NCBI RefSeq assembly: GCF_027789125.1
Contig: NZ_JAQFVF010000022.1
Location: 62,001 to 126,000 of the forward strand
Source: Paenibacillus aestuarii
Lineage (GTDB): Bacteria; Bacillota; Bacilli; Paenibacillales; NBRC-103111
Length of the DNA stretch: 64,000 nucleotides
Direction of reading: 5' to 3'
Shown: positions 9,074-17,414 of the stretch, piece by piece
How positions within the stretch are numbered: position 1 is the stretch's first letter
Layout: each line of letters begins with the position of its first letter
Translations under genes and position numbers: made by a program
The notes under the pieces: generated by a model
Database searches by the model: none
The model's input: the letters and a program-made list of their open reading frames with translations, nothing else
What the model was told of the DNA's origin: nothing

Positions 9074-10336
9074 CTACGGTTGTTGATCAAATCGGTTAAA
9101 CATCATGTTATACATGACCGCCGCCAACACAGCTAATACCGCCAGCACTATGAATGTCCAATTAAAGCCGATCCAGCTGCTGATCGGGATGGAAAGCGGC
9201 GCGATTGTCCGACCGATCGTGTAGCGGAGGCTGGCCGCCGCAAAGTATTGGCCACGCATATGCTCCGGGGCGAGCCTGGACACGAAGGCCTGCTGCGGGC
9301 CTGCTGACATCAGCTCAGCCAGTGTAAATACCGCAATGGCCAGCGTAAAGCCCCAGAAGGTGGACATCTGGCCGAAGAGGATGATGCCTATCGCATAAAA
9401 GAGCGCGCCGCCGATAAACACATACCGGTCCCGGAAACCGGCCATCCACTTGGTGACGATCACGGTGAACAAAGCAACGAAGAGTCCGTTCTCAGACACA
9501 ATCATGCCGAACAACTGTTTGCCGGAAGCTTGCAGACTCCAATCGCCGATAGAGAAGACCGTCGTCGTCGCGACAGATTCCTGCAGAAATACCGGAAAGA
9601 GCAGATCCAGCTGCATGAATGTTTGCGAAAGCAGGACGCCGCCGATGACGAACAGCAGGAATACCCGGTCGGTGGCGATGACCCGGTAGTCGCGCAGCTG
9701 TACGGTTAAAAAGCGGTACCACGGAACTTCGGAGTGGGATTCGTGGCGGTCGGCGACATGCTGCGGCAGTGTTTCGTGCAAGCGGGTGCTCATCACTAGC
9801 GCGAGCAGGATGCAGAACGCTGCGGCAGCGAACAATACCATGTAGGGGTTGTCCTCATACAGGAGGGAGCCCAGCAGCGGACCGGCCACAACAGCGATGT
9901 TGGCAGCCGTATAGAAGATGGCGAAAACGCTGGATCGGTGCTCTTCCTCCACGACATCCGCGACCATCGCTTGGCTCGCCGGCCAGTACAGCGCGCCGCA
10001 GAAGCTGGCGAAGCTGAAGCCGCAGAAGCCGACAAACGGGAGGGATACCCACGGGGAGGCGGCGAAGCCGAAAATCCCGTACCCGACGGCTTGCCCATAG
10101 GCGGCAACGACCATCATGCGCTTCCGCCCGAAACGATCGGCGCAATAACCGCCAAGCAAATTGGCGATGACCGAGAGCGTTTGCGACAAGATGAGCAGCA
10201 GGCCGGTCCAGCCTTTGCCGAACGAATGAGAGAAGTAGATGGATAAAAAAGGGAAAAATGCCCAAAAGATGACGTTAAATGCGGCTTCTCCGCCGAGGCG
10301 GATTTTTAAATTCGTGTCCCAATCTCTGATTTTCAT
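9074..10336 (-). CDS. MFS transporter, multidrug-efflux type
   Basis: A 420-residue major facilitator with about 12 transmembrane helices and the usual central cytoplasmic loop near residue 200 (LPQHVADRHESHSEVPW). The loop between helices 2 and 3 carries GGYCADRFGRKRMMV, the MFS motif A; the matching C-half loop is AGFRDRYVFIGG. It looks like the MDR-type MFS proteins of Bacillales (YttB/YfmO type), but the substrate cannot be told. It is monocistronic, with a strong GGAGAATG site before ATG and its own terminator. Confidence 0.8.
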   Translation of the reverse strand: MKIRDWDTNLKIRLGGEAAFNVIFWAFFPFLSIYFSHSFGKGWTGLLLILSQTLSVIANLLGGYCADRFGRKRMMVVAAYGQAVGYGIFGFAASPWVSLPFVGFCGFSFASFCGALYWPASQAMVADVVEEEHRSSVFAIFYTAANIAVVAGPLLGSLLYEDNPYMVLFAAAAFCILLALVMSTRLHETLPQHVADRHESHSEVPWYRFLTVQLRDYRVIATDRVFLLFVIGGVLLSQTFMQLDLLFPVFLQESVATTTVFSIGDWSLQASGKQLFGMIVSENGLFVALFTVIVTKWMAGFRDRYVFIGGALFYAIGIILFGQMSTFWGFTLAIAVFTLAELMSAGPQQAFVSRLAPEHMRGQYFAAASLRYTIGRTIAPLSIPISSWIGFNWTFIVLAVLAVLAAVMYNMMFNRFDQQP

Positions 10337-10542
10337 GTAAGCATTCTCCGATGCATAGAAATAAGACCTGATAAAAGGTGCGGTTAGCAGGCATCATCAG
10401 GCTATTATAACTGAAGGCAGGATGAATTGACCATAGTCCAATTTATATGTAAACGTAAAGTTCAATTTTGGATAAAGGCGAACATTTATCGATTTTTTAT
10501 TAGTATAGTTCGGAAAAATGCAGAAATTTAGGACGGAAACTA

Positions 10543-10570
10543 TTGACGGGGCAGCCGACCATCCTATATT
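10543..10570 (+). promoter_or_regulatory. Sigma-A promoter of the riboswitch-permease unit
   Basis: TTGACG (10543-10548), a 16-bp spacer and TATATT (10565-10570) lie about 38 bp ahead of the aptamer, so transcription would start close to 10577. Confidence 0.6.
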
Positions 10571-10607
10571 CTATTACAGGCACAATTGAAATTATCGAAA
10601 ATGCTAC

Positions 10608-10674
10608 ATTCGTATATCCTCAATAATATGGTTTGAGGGTTTCTACAAGGAGCCAAAGAATCCTAACTACGAAT
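10608..10674 (+). ncRNA. Purine riboswitch aptamer, guanine class
   Basis: A canonical purine aptamer. P1 is ATTCGTA/TACGAAT, P2 is CCTCAA/TTGAGG with loop TAATATGG, J2/3 reads GTTTCTAC, and P3 is AGGA/TCCT with loop GCCAAAGAA. The specificity pyrimidine in the J3/1 segment AACTAC is C10667 (C74 of B. subtilis xpt), which pairs with guanine/hypoxanthine; adenine aptamers have U there. It lies in the leader of a purine permease gene. The identification is firm by conserved bases. Confidence 0.93.
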
Positions 10675-10748
10675 AGGGGAGACGTGCAGCTGCTTTCTTG
10701 CTGCTTACGACGGATTCCCTATATACGCAGGTTAGGTTTTTTATTTTT
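10662..10748 (+). terminator. Riboswitch expression platform (terminator overlapping the aptamer)
   Basis: CCTAAC (10662-10667) pairs with GTTAGG (10731-10736), ATAGGG with CCCTAT (10717-10722), and inside lies CGT-GCAGC/GCTGC-TT-ACG, all followed by TTTTTTATTTTTT. The 5' arm is the 3' side of P3 and P1, so aptamer and terminator exclude each other. This is the layout of the ligand-activated pbuE switch, and it predicts read-through when ligand is bound. Confidence 0.65.
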
Positions 10749-10800
10749 TCAGTAGGAAATAATGGTAAGAAGGATCACATTTCATTGGAGGCAAGTGACA

Positions 10801-12098
10801 TGGAAAGCATCTTTAAACTTAAAGAACGAGGCACCACGGTCTCGACGGAAATCATGGCTGGTGTGACAACATTTTTGACCATGGTGTATATCGTCATTGT
10901 GAATCCTGGCATTCTGAGCAAGGCGGGCATGGATTTCCACGGAGTGTTCATAGCCACAGTGCTCGCCAGCATTACTGCCACACTGATCATCGGTTTTTTC
11001 TCCAACTATCCGATTGTCATTGCGCCTGGCATGGGCTTGAATGCCTATTTTGCTTTTAGCGTAGTGGGAGGGAGCGGAGTCTCCTGGCAAGCGGCACTCG
11101 GAGCCGTTTTCGTCGCTGGCGTGCTGTTTATTTTGCTATCCTTGACTTCGTTCCGCTATATGCTGTTGGATGCGATTCCATCCAGCTTGAAACATGCAAT
11201 CACGGCGGGAATCGGGTTATTTATTACATTTATCGGGCTGCAAAATGCGCAAATTATCGTCGCCTCACCATCCACTTTACTTACGCTGGGCGATTTGACG
11301 AAGCCGATGACGTACTTAACGGTAATCGGATTAATCATATCTCTAATCTTGATGGCGTACCGGGTAAAAGGTTTCTTGTTTATCGGAATGATCATTACTG
11401 CGATTTTGGCCTGGTGTCTCGGATTGCTGCAGATGCCGCAAGCGTGGATCGCTCTGCCTACAGGACTGTCGGCGACCGCGTTCCAGTTTGATGTTGGCGG
11501 CGTATTTTCGCATGGTTTGTATGCCGTTGTGTTTACGTTTTTGCTGATCACCCTCTTCGACACGACGGGGACGATGCTGGGTGTTGCCGAACAGGCGGGA
11601 TTGCTCAAAGATAACAAGTTTCCGAGGTCGCGCGGCGCACTGATTGCAGATGCAATCGGCACCACGGTGGGAGCTGCGCTCGGCACAAGTCCGACTTCGG
11701 CCTACATCGAGTCCAGTTCGGGGGTTGCCGTCGGAGGGCGGACAGGGCTGACGGCGCTGACCGTGAGCGTGCTGCTGGCGCTTACGTTGTTTTTCTCGCC
11801 GATCGTGGCCGTGCTGGCGGGTATTCCGGCGATTACGGCTCCGGCGTTGATCATCGTCGGGTTTCTGATGATGAATGTGCTGCGCAAAATCGAGTGGAGC
11901 GATCTGGAAGAAGCTTTTCCAGCGTTTTTGATCGTCGTCTTGATGCCGCTGACTTACAGCATCGCGACAGGTATCGGCATCGGATTCATCGTGTACCCGA
12001 TCCTGAAGCTGATCCGCGGCAAACGGAAAGATGTTCATCCGATCTTTTATTTGTTTGCGGTACTGTTTTTTATTCAGATTGTGTTCTTTAGTCATTAA
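10801..12098 (+). CDS. Guanine/hypoxanthine permease (NCS2, PbuG/AzgA type)
   Basis: A 432-residue inner-membrane purine:cation symporter of the AzgA/PbuG branch of NCS2. Diagnostic stretches are GVTTFLTMVYIVIVNPGIL in the first helix, APGMGLNAYFAF, LFDTTGTMLGVAEQAG and GTSPTSAYIESSSGVAVGGRTG, which carry the binding-site Glu/Asp and Asn/Gly motifs. Twelve to fourteen helices are predicted. ATG 10801 follows GGAGG by 10 nt; the reading frame upstream (from 10698) is only riboswitch leader. Expression is governed by the guanine-class riboswitch in its leader. A strong terminator follows. Confidence 0.9.
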
Positions 12099-12112
12099 AC
12101 CGAAGCTCATAG

Positions 12113-12150
12113 AAAGGCCCTCCTAGTATATTGAAAAGGAGGGCCTTTTT
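12113..12150 (+). terminator. Intrinsic terminator after the purine permease
   Basis: AAAGGCCCTCCT pairs with AGGAGGGCCTTT, followed by further T. Confidence 0.93.
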
Positions 12151-12180
12151 GTGGTTTGGCGCGAGCCTCCGGCGGTGCGC

Positions 12181-12252
12181 CCAAAGCGGAAAAGTCGCTT
12201 GGGAGGTACCCCCGAGCTTTCAGGAGTAGCTCTAAAGCGGCAAATCCGCTTT
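12181..12252. repeat. Two-hairpin repeat element, copy 1
   Basis: The gap between the permease and the next gene (334 bp) holds GCGCCCAAAGCGG leading into one imperfect hairpin (12181-12203), then, 53 bp on, AAAGCGGCAAATCCGCTTT (12234-12252), a 7-bp-stem hairpin. The same two blocks in the same order recur at 57981-58070, with the second differing at two of 19 positions. Neither is followed by a U-run. This is probably a small dispersed repeat. Confidence 0.6.
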
Positions 12253-12395
12253 GCACGCCTCCGTGCCTGCGCCTCTCGGTGCTCGCCGAGCTTGTATGTC
12301 ACTGGATGAATGCGCTTCCGCGAATTTTTACTAACTCTGACTTATTCCCATATCTCATAAAATAATTAAAGTATGAATACCTCCATACTAGCAGG

Positions 12396-12401
12396 TATAA
12401 T
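12396..12401 (+). promoter_or_regulatory. Possible -10 of the cyclodeaminase operon with adjacent dyad
   Basis: TATAAT lies 32 bp before the operon start. Just upstream, AGTATG (12370-12375) and CATACT (12384-12389) form an inverted repeat over the expected -35 region, where no good -35 is visible; this suggests an activator- or repressor-controlled promoter. Confidence 0.4.
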
Positions 12402-12432
12402 GGAAAAAATAACATAAAGCAGGTGATTCCCC

Positions 12433-13407
12433 ATGCTCGTGATCACGCACAATGAAGTTCAAGAACTGCTGTCGATGGAAGCCTGCATCGCCATTATGGA
12501 GGCTGTTCTCGCCGATTTGACGACCGGACAAGCCATGCAGTCCCTGCGAAGCGTTGTCCCCGTTGAAGGAGGCAATCTGATGGGGCTCATGCCTGCATAT
12601 TTGAAGCGGGAAGAGACGGTGGGAGCCAAGGTCATCACAGTGTTCCCGGATAACCATGTGAAGCAGCAGCCTTCCCATCAAGGCTTTGTCGCTTTATTTA
12701 ATTCGACCAATGGTAAATTAGATGCAATTTTGGATGGCAAAACAATCACTTCCATTCGCACCGCTGCCGTCAGCGCCGTCGCCACCAAACTGCTTGCGCG
12801 CCCTGATGCGCAGACGCTGGCTGTCATCGGGACAGGAGAGCAGGCACGCAGCCATATCGAGGCGATGCTGCTCGTTCGCCCGATCCGCTTGATCCGCGTA
12901 TGGGGCCCGAATCCGGCCCATGCGGAGAAGCTGAAGGCGGAGACGGAGAGCCGTTACAACGTTGCTGTCCGGGTAGCAGCTTCAGCGGAGGAGGCCGTCC
13001 GGGATGCAGATATGATTTGTACGGTAACGGCATCCACGACGCCAGTCGTGCACGGCGAATGGATTCAGGCAGGTGCGCACATCAATGCTGTCGGCGCTTG
13101 CCGGGCCAAGGATCGCGAGCTTGATTCAGAACTTGTGCGCCGTGCGGAGCTGTTCGTCGACCGCCGGGAGTCTGCGGTGAACGAAGCGGGCGATTATTTG
13201 ATTCCGCTGCAAGAAGGCGTGATCAGCGAGCAGCATCTGCTCGGGGAAGTCGGCGAGCTGCTGACGGGCCAACTGCAAGGGCGGCGCTCGGCAGAGGCGA
13301 TCACGCTTTTTAAGGCGTTAGGGCTGGCAAGTGAAGATTTGGCTGCAGCCAGCTATATTTTCAAAGAAGCGATGCGACTGAGCAAAGGAACTCATATTTC
13401 TTTATAG
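12433..13407 (+). CDS. Ornithine cyclodeaminase / mu-crystallin family enzyme
   Basis: A 324-residue NAD(P)-dependent enzyme of the OCD/mu-crystallin/alanine dehydrogenase family. The N-terminal substrate part has SLRSVVPVEGGNLMGLMPAY and GAKVITVFPDN; SIRTAAVSAVAT is the conserved Arg/Thr loop; the Rossmann motif is AVIGTGEQARSH; the later INAVGACRAKDRELD and DRRESAVNEAGD segments are family signatures. Members include ornithine cyclodeaminase, L-alanine dehydrogenase and imine reductases, and the motifs do not decide between them. It leads an operon with a dipeptidase-like and a CocE-type hydrolase gene, suggesting it handles an amino acid or cyclic imine released from a peptide-like compound. 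Confidence 0.8.
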   Translation: MLVITHNEVQELLSMEACIAIMEAVLADLTTGQAMQSLRSVVPVEGGNLMGLMPAYLKREETVGAKVITVFPDNHVKQQPSHQGFVALFNSTNGKLDAILDGKTITSIRTAAVSAVATKLLARPDAQTLAVIGTGEQARSHIEAMLLVRPIRLIRVWGPNPAHAEKLKAETESRYNVAVRVAASAEEAVRDADMICTVTASTTPVVHGEWIQAGAHINAVGACRAKDRELDSELVRRAELFVDRRESAVNEAGDYLIPLQEGVISEQHLLGEVGELLTGQLQGRRSAEAITLFKALGLASEDLAAASYIFKEAMRLSKGTHISL

Positions 13408-13419
13408 GAGAGATAGCCG

Positions 13420-14592
13420 ATGAATCTCGACATCAATGTCATGGAAGGGCTTTACCCGTTCAATCTTACTGAAGCTCAGGAAGCGCGTGCGCGTCAGCTG
13501 CATGCCAGCAGCATCATTATTGATTTGCTTTTTCAGGGGCCGTTGTCGCCCCAAGCGATTTCGAAAGAAGTATCCTCTCGCATCCGTGAGCAATGTGAGC
13601 CGTATCGCGAAGATCCCATGGTGTACAGCGGCATGCCGAGCAAAATCATTCATGACATGGCGGCCCGCGGAGAGATGCCGGCCTTTCAAGAGGAATGGTA
13701 CCGCTCGGGGATTACGGCGGGCAATCGCCAACTGAGCATTTCGAGCATCGAAAGCCTGGTGACGAGCATGGGCGAAGTCCAACGCCAGTTCGATACGGCG
13801 GATTGGCTCGTGAAAGCGCTCACTGCTGAAGACATCAGAAGCGCCAAGCGCAGCAATTTGAAGGCAGGCATTGTAACGGCACAAGAGACAGACGGTCTCG
13901 GTAAAAATTTGGAGCTGCTGGAAGCGTTGTACCATTTTGGCCTGAGAATCCTACAGCTGACGTATAACAATCAGAATTTTATTGCTTCCGGCTGCGCGGA
14001 GCCGGCGAATGGCGGTGTAAGCAAGTTCGGCATGCAGTTCATTGCCAAAATGAACGAACTCGGCATCATCGTCGATACGAGTCATTGCGGTAAACAGACG
14101 ACGCTCGATGCATGCAGGCTGTCGACCAAGCCGGTCATCGCTTCGCATACGGGAGTCGAGCGGTTGTTCGGCCATATGCGCTGCAAGAGCGATGAGGAGC
14201 TGAAGGCGATTGCCGCCACGGGCGGTGTGATCGGCGTTTTTGCGATGCCGTGGTTCGTCTACGAGGATCCGAATGAAACGACAATAGAGCATGTGCTCGA
14301 TCACATTGACTATGTCGTTCGAATGGTTGGCGTCGACCATGTTGGCATAGGGACAGATTGGCCGATGAGCGATGTCGAATGGTCCTTAGTTTATTTTAAA
14401 GAGCATATTGCGCCGAGAATCGGGTTTGCCAAAGGGGACGGGCCGTCTACGGAGACCGTGAAAGGGCTGGAGAAGTACAGTTATTTCATCAATTATACGC
14501 GCGGCTTAGTGTCACGGGGTTATTCGGACGAGGAGATCGGCAAAATATTAGGCGGCAACTGGATGCGTGTATTTGAAGCTGTATGGGGATAG
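13420..14592 (+). CDS. M19 membrane-dipeptidase-like protein, altered metal site
   Basis: A 390-residue member of the renal dipeptidase (M19) amidohydrolase family. The bridging Glu (TAQETDGLG), Tyr-rich LTYNNQNF, His (VDTSHCGKQT), His (KPVIASHTG) and late Asp (GIGTDW) are all present. The first metal motif HxD, normally in DGHnDl near the N-terminus, reads IIIDLLFQG here, so that His is missing and the dinuclear zinc site is changed. It might use one metal or a different substrate. It is 12 nt downstream of the cyclodeaminase-like gene and 12 nt ahead of the hydrolase gene. Family confidence is high; dipeptidase activity is uncertain. Confidence 0.75.
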   Translation: MNLDINVMEGLYPFNLTEAQEARARQLHASSIIIDLLFQGPLSPQAISKEVSSRIREQCEPYREDPMVYSGMPSKIIHDMAARGEMPAFQEEWYRSGITAGNRQLSISSIESLVTSMGEVQRQFDTADWLVKALTAEDIRSAKRSNLKAGIVTAQETDGLGKNLELLEALYHFGLRILQLTYNNQNFIASGCAEPANGGVSKFGMQFIAKMNELGIIVDTSHCGKQTTLDACRLSTKPVIASHTGVERLFGHMRCKSDEELKAIAATGGVIGVFAMPWFVYEDPNETTIEHVLDHIDYVVRMVGVDHVGIGTDWPMSDVEWSLVYFKEHIAPRIGFAKGDGPSTETVKGLEKYSYFINYTRGLVSRGYSDEEIGKILGGNWMRVFEAVWG

Positions 14593-14604
14593 GAGACAAT
14601 GAAG

Positions 14605-16734
14605 ATGAGCACAGGCTTAGAGGCAATGACGTTTAATTTTTATTGTTCCGGTGTCTATGAAGGTAAGATTCGTTTTGGCAGAGATGAGGAGAGCATCATG
14701 CACGCCAAGGTGGATTCCCGCAGACGGACACAAATGCAGGAAAATGTCCTCCCTGAGAAGACAAGCTATATCCTCCCTTTTCTAAAAATCAAACAAGCAC
14801 TGTCAGACTTCGCCAACGCCGAATGGCAGGGGGAAGAAGTTCAGCTGGCTAACGGTGACTTGTATCAGAAACATATTCGTTATACGGCTGAAGTTGGCGG
14901 TAAGGCCTTGACCTCGCAAGTGTGGGCCTTGCGTAAAGATACGGCTTTGGACGTCGTTACGCTGGACGGGCAGATCATCGCTTTTGTCGCACCTAACCGG
15001 TACGGGATGGAGGTGCTTGTGGCTAAAGGCTGCGAGTCTTTGACTCCGCTGACTGTGTATGACGACCCTCAGCTGTCCAAACCGTTATATGGGATCAATG
15101 ATCTCGGAACGGATTTGATTCCTATGCGGGACGGTGTCCGGTTGGCGACGGATGTGTACTTGCCGGAGGGCGTGGAAACGGGGCGAAAGCTCCCGACGAT
15201 CCTGATTCGCACGTGCTATGACCGTAACTTGCGTAAGGAATTTTTCAAGCGGTGGACGAACAAGGGATACGCCGTTGTCAATCAGGACGTACGCGGGCGT
15301 GCGGATTCCGAAGGGGAGCTTATTCCCTTCTATTATGAGCGTGATGACAGCTACGACACGATCGACTGGATCATTGCGCAAGAGTGGTCGGATGGCCAGG
15401 TGGGCATGTGGGGCGCCTCCTACCTGGGCTATGTGGTTACCGCAGCGGCGACTAGCGGGCATCCAAATTTGCAGGCGGTCGTGAACGAAGTCAACGTAGG
15501 CTCGCCTTTTGTGGATACGGTGCGCAAGGGCGGAACCGTATGTTCCTGGCCGCTGCTGTGCTGGACGTTGGCGCAGTCTGTCGGGACGCGCACGGATTTT
15601 AGCATTTTCGGCGGCATTACGGTGAATCCGGAGCAGGCGGTCGATGCAAGGCCGATTCGCGAGATACCCCAGCAGACGATCGGCCGGGCGTCCGGTCCGT
15701 GGGATCTGTGGAGCGAGCATCCGGATTATGACGACTTCTGGCGCAACTGCACGTTTACAGAGCGCGGCGATCAGGTGCAGGTGCCGATGTTCGTCATCTC
15801 CGGCTGGTATGACGGGGATAGCGCCGGCGTCTCGGAGACGTGGCGCATGCTGACGCAGCATGACGTGCCGAACCGCAAAATCTGGCTCGGCCCCTGGGAG
15901 CACGGCCCTAATCGTGCGCGTGATTATCAAGGCGCCAGCTTCAGCAACGACGCGGTCGTGTACAACTATGACGTCTCCGTACTGCGTTGGTTCGACCGGT
16001 TCCTCAAAGGGACGATGAACGGCATCGATCAGGAGCCGAGAGCGTCCTACTATGTCGTCGGAGCCAACGAGTGGCGCACATCGGAAGATTGGACACCTGT
16101 AGAAGCGAAGGTGACGGATTGGTACTTGGGCAGCGGCGGCCGGGCGAATTCGAGCCATGGCGACGGCACGCTGGCTGCAGCACCGCCGCATGAAGGGGAT
16201 CCGGATACGTATGTCTACAATCCGGAAGATCCTGTGGCGGACAGCGGCGAGCGGGAGCCGGAGAATATGCGCAAGCATGAGCTGCGCAGCGATATTCTCG
16301 TGTACACGAGCGAGCAGCTGGAGCACGGCGTGACGGTTGCCGGCGAGCTGAGCTGCGAGCTGTACGCCTCCAGTACGGGCGTTGACACGGACTGGGTCGT
16401 GACCCTTAGCGATGTCGATGAGGCGGGCAATTCCATCAAGCTATCCAACTACATTGTCCGAGCAAAGTATCGCAAAGGTTTGGATGCGCCGGAGCTGCTG
16501 AAGCCGGGGCAGGTGGAGAAGTATACGATTTTTATGCAAAATATTGCGCATACGTTCCGTCAGGGCCACCGCATCCGCTTCACCGTCACTTCATCGAGCA
16601 AAATGGTGGCATTTCCAAATACCAATACGGGACTGAATCCGTACGAGGATCCGAAGCCGGTTATCGTCAGGCAGACGGTGTATCATTCATCTGAATATCC
16701 GAGCCATGTGAAGCTGCCGATTTTGCCGAATTGA
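14605..16734 (+). CDS. CocE/NonD-type alpha/beta-hydrolase with N-terminal extension
   Basis: A serine hydrolase of the CocE/NonD (X-Pro dipeptidyl-peptidase) family, about 709 residues. The typical family start (IPMRDGVRLATDVYLPEG) occurs only at about residue 172. After it come ARG-loop residues VNQDVRGRADSEGE, nucleophile elbow GMWGASYLGY (Ser near 272) and a C-terminal jelly-roll (about 480-700) ending in HRIRFTVTSSS. The first 170 residues form an extra beta-rich region not seen in cocaine esterase. ATG 14605 has AGGAGA nine nt upstream; an ATG two codons earlier is too close. It closes the operon, probably opening an ester or amide bond before the dipeptidase- and cyclodeaminase-like steps. 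Confidence 0.8.
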   Translation: MSTGLEAMTFNFYCSGVYEGKIRFGRDEESIMHAKVDSRRRTQMQENVLPEKTSYILPFLKIKQALSDFANAEWQGEEVQLANGDLYQKHIRYTAEVGGKALTSQVWALRKDTALDVVTLDGQIIAFVAPNRYGMEVLVAKGCESLTPLTVYDDPQLSKPLYGINDLGTDLIPMRDGVRLATDVYLPEGVETGRKLPTILIRTCYDRNLRKEFFKRWTNKGYAVVNQDVRGRADSEGELIPFYYERDDSYDTIDWIIAQEWSDGQVGMWGASYLGYVVTAAATSGHPNLQAVVNEVNVGSPFVDTVRKGGTVCSWPLLCWTLAQSVGTRTDFSIFGGITVNPEQAVDARPIREIPQQTIGRASGPWDLWSEHPDYDDFWRNCTFTERGDQVQVPMFVISGWYDGDSAGVSETWRMLTQHDVPNRKIWLGPWEHGPNRARDYQGASFSNDAVVYNYDVSVLRWFDRFLKGTMNGIDQEPRASYYVVGANEWRTSEDWTPVEAKVTDWYLGSGGRANSSHGDGTLAAAPPHEGDPDTYVYNPEDPVADSGEREPENMRKHELRSDILVYTSEQLEHGVTVAGELSCELYASSTGVDTDWVVTLSDVDEAGNSIKLSNYIVRAKYRKGLDAPELLKPGQVEKYTIFMQNIAHTFRQGHRIRFTVTSSSKMVAFPNTNTGLNPYEDPKPVIVRQTVYHSSEYPSHVKLPILPN

Positions 16735-16748
16735 TGGTGGTTTGGAAT

Positions 16749-16775
16749 TTGTCTCGCGGGAAATCATGGTAAAAT
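16749..16775 (+). promoter_or_regulatory. Extended -10 promoter for the SRPBCC gene
   Basis: TTGTCT (16749-16754), a 15-bp spacer and an extended -10 TGG-TAAAAT (16767-16775) lie 46 bp before the GTG start. Confidence 0.5.
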
Positions 16776-16821
16776 AGTACGTTTTTAAAATGTGACCTAA
16801 TCTAAGAGGAGGGTTTTCGCA

Positions 16822-17253
16822 GTGAACAATTTGACGAAGATGAGTACCCTTAAGCCGGCTCACGAAGCATTCGAAGCTTTCGTAGACCCGGGCAAGATCG
16901 GCAACTTCTGGTTTTCATCAAGCTCCGGACGCTGGGAAGCCGGCAAAACGTTTACCTTAAGATACGACGAATACCAGGCGCAAGTGGAGATTGCCGTCAA
17001 AGAGGTCGCAGCCAATGAGAAGATCCTCTTCCAGTGGGGCGGGGAAGCGAATACAGTGACGATTCTTTTTAGAGACATGGGAGATTCCCGTACGATCGTT
17101 GAAATCAATGAAGAAGGCTTCGATGAGAACGATCCTGAGCTTTTGCATAAAATGATCGGCAATAAGGAGGGTTGGGTTTACGTGTTAACCTGCCTGAAAG
17201 GATATTTGGAATTCGGCATCAATCGATTGCGAGCGGGTATTGTGATGGATTAA
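16822..17253 (+). CDS. SRPBCC/AHSA1-family protein
   Basis: A 143-residue START/Bet v1-like (SRPBCC, AHSA1 branch) protein. Visible family features are the N-terminal FEAFVDPGKIGNFWF strand-helix, the GRWEAGKTFTLRYDEY strand pair, EKILFQWGGEANTVTILF, and the C-terminal helix KEGWVYVLTCLKGYLEFGI. Such proteins bind hydrophobic ligands in a cavity, and the ligand is unknown. The GTG start has GAGGAGGG ten nt upstream. It has its own promoter and is followed by a structured stretch and a terminator. Confidence 0.78.
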   Translation: MNNLTKMSTLKPAHEAFEAFVDPGKIGNFWFSSSSGRWEAGKTFTLRYDEYQAQVEIAVKEVAANEKILFQWGGEANTVTILFRDMGDSRTIVEINEEGFDENDPELLHKMIGNKEGWVYVLTCLKGYLEFGINRLRAGIVMD

Positions 17254-17273
17254 AAGGAGTAGAACATCAGATC

Positions 17274-17364
17274 ACTGCGGCACCCGCCGCGGTGCAAGCT
17301 GCAACCGTTGACCCCAGCTGACAGGCTGGTTAGCGCCGGTATGATTGAGGGGTACCCCAATGGG
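17274..17364 (+). ncRNA. Unassigned structured RNA / 3' UTR
   Basis: Between the SRPBCC stop and the terminator lie three short hairpins: GCGGC/GCCGC (near 17278), CCAGC/GCTGG (near 17318) and GGGGT/ACCCC (near 17350). It matches no riboswitch motif I know. It could be a stable 3' UTR or a small RNA ending at the terminator. Confidence 0.3.
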
Positions 17365-17369
17365 AAAAT

Positions 17370-17410
17370 AAGCGCGTGCTGTTACGATTTCTGTGGCAGC
17401 ACGCGCTTTT
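17370..17410. terminator. Bidirectional terminator
   Basis: AAGCGCGTGCTG pairs perfectly with CAGCACGCGCTT, with short T/A runs on either side, between convergent genes. Confidence 0.85.
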
Positions 17411-17414
17411 AGTT

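Noticed and set aside
10698-10800. Longer purine permease start at 10698
   Set aside because: The extra 34 codons lie in the riboswitch expression platform; the GGAGG before 10801 decides the start.
15085-16326. 413-residue frame opposite the CocE-type gene
   Set aside because: High-GC mirror frame of a well-supported gene, Arg/His/Pro-rich and without a recognisable domain.
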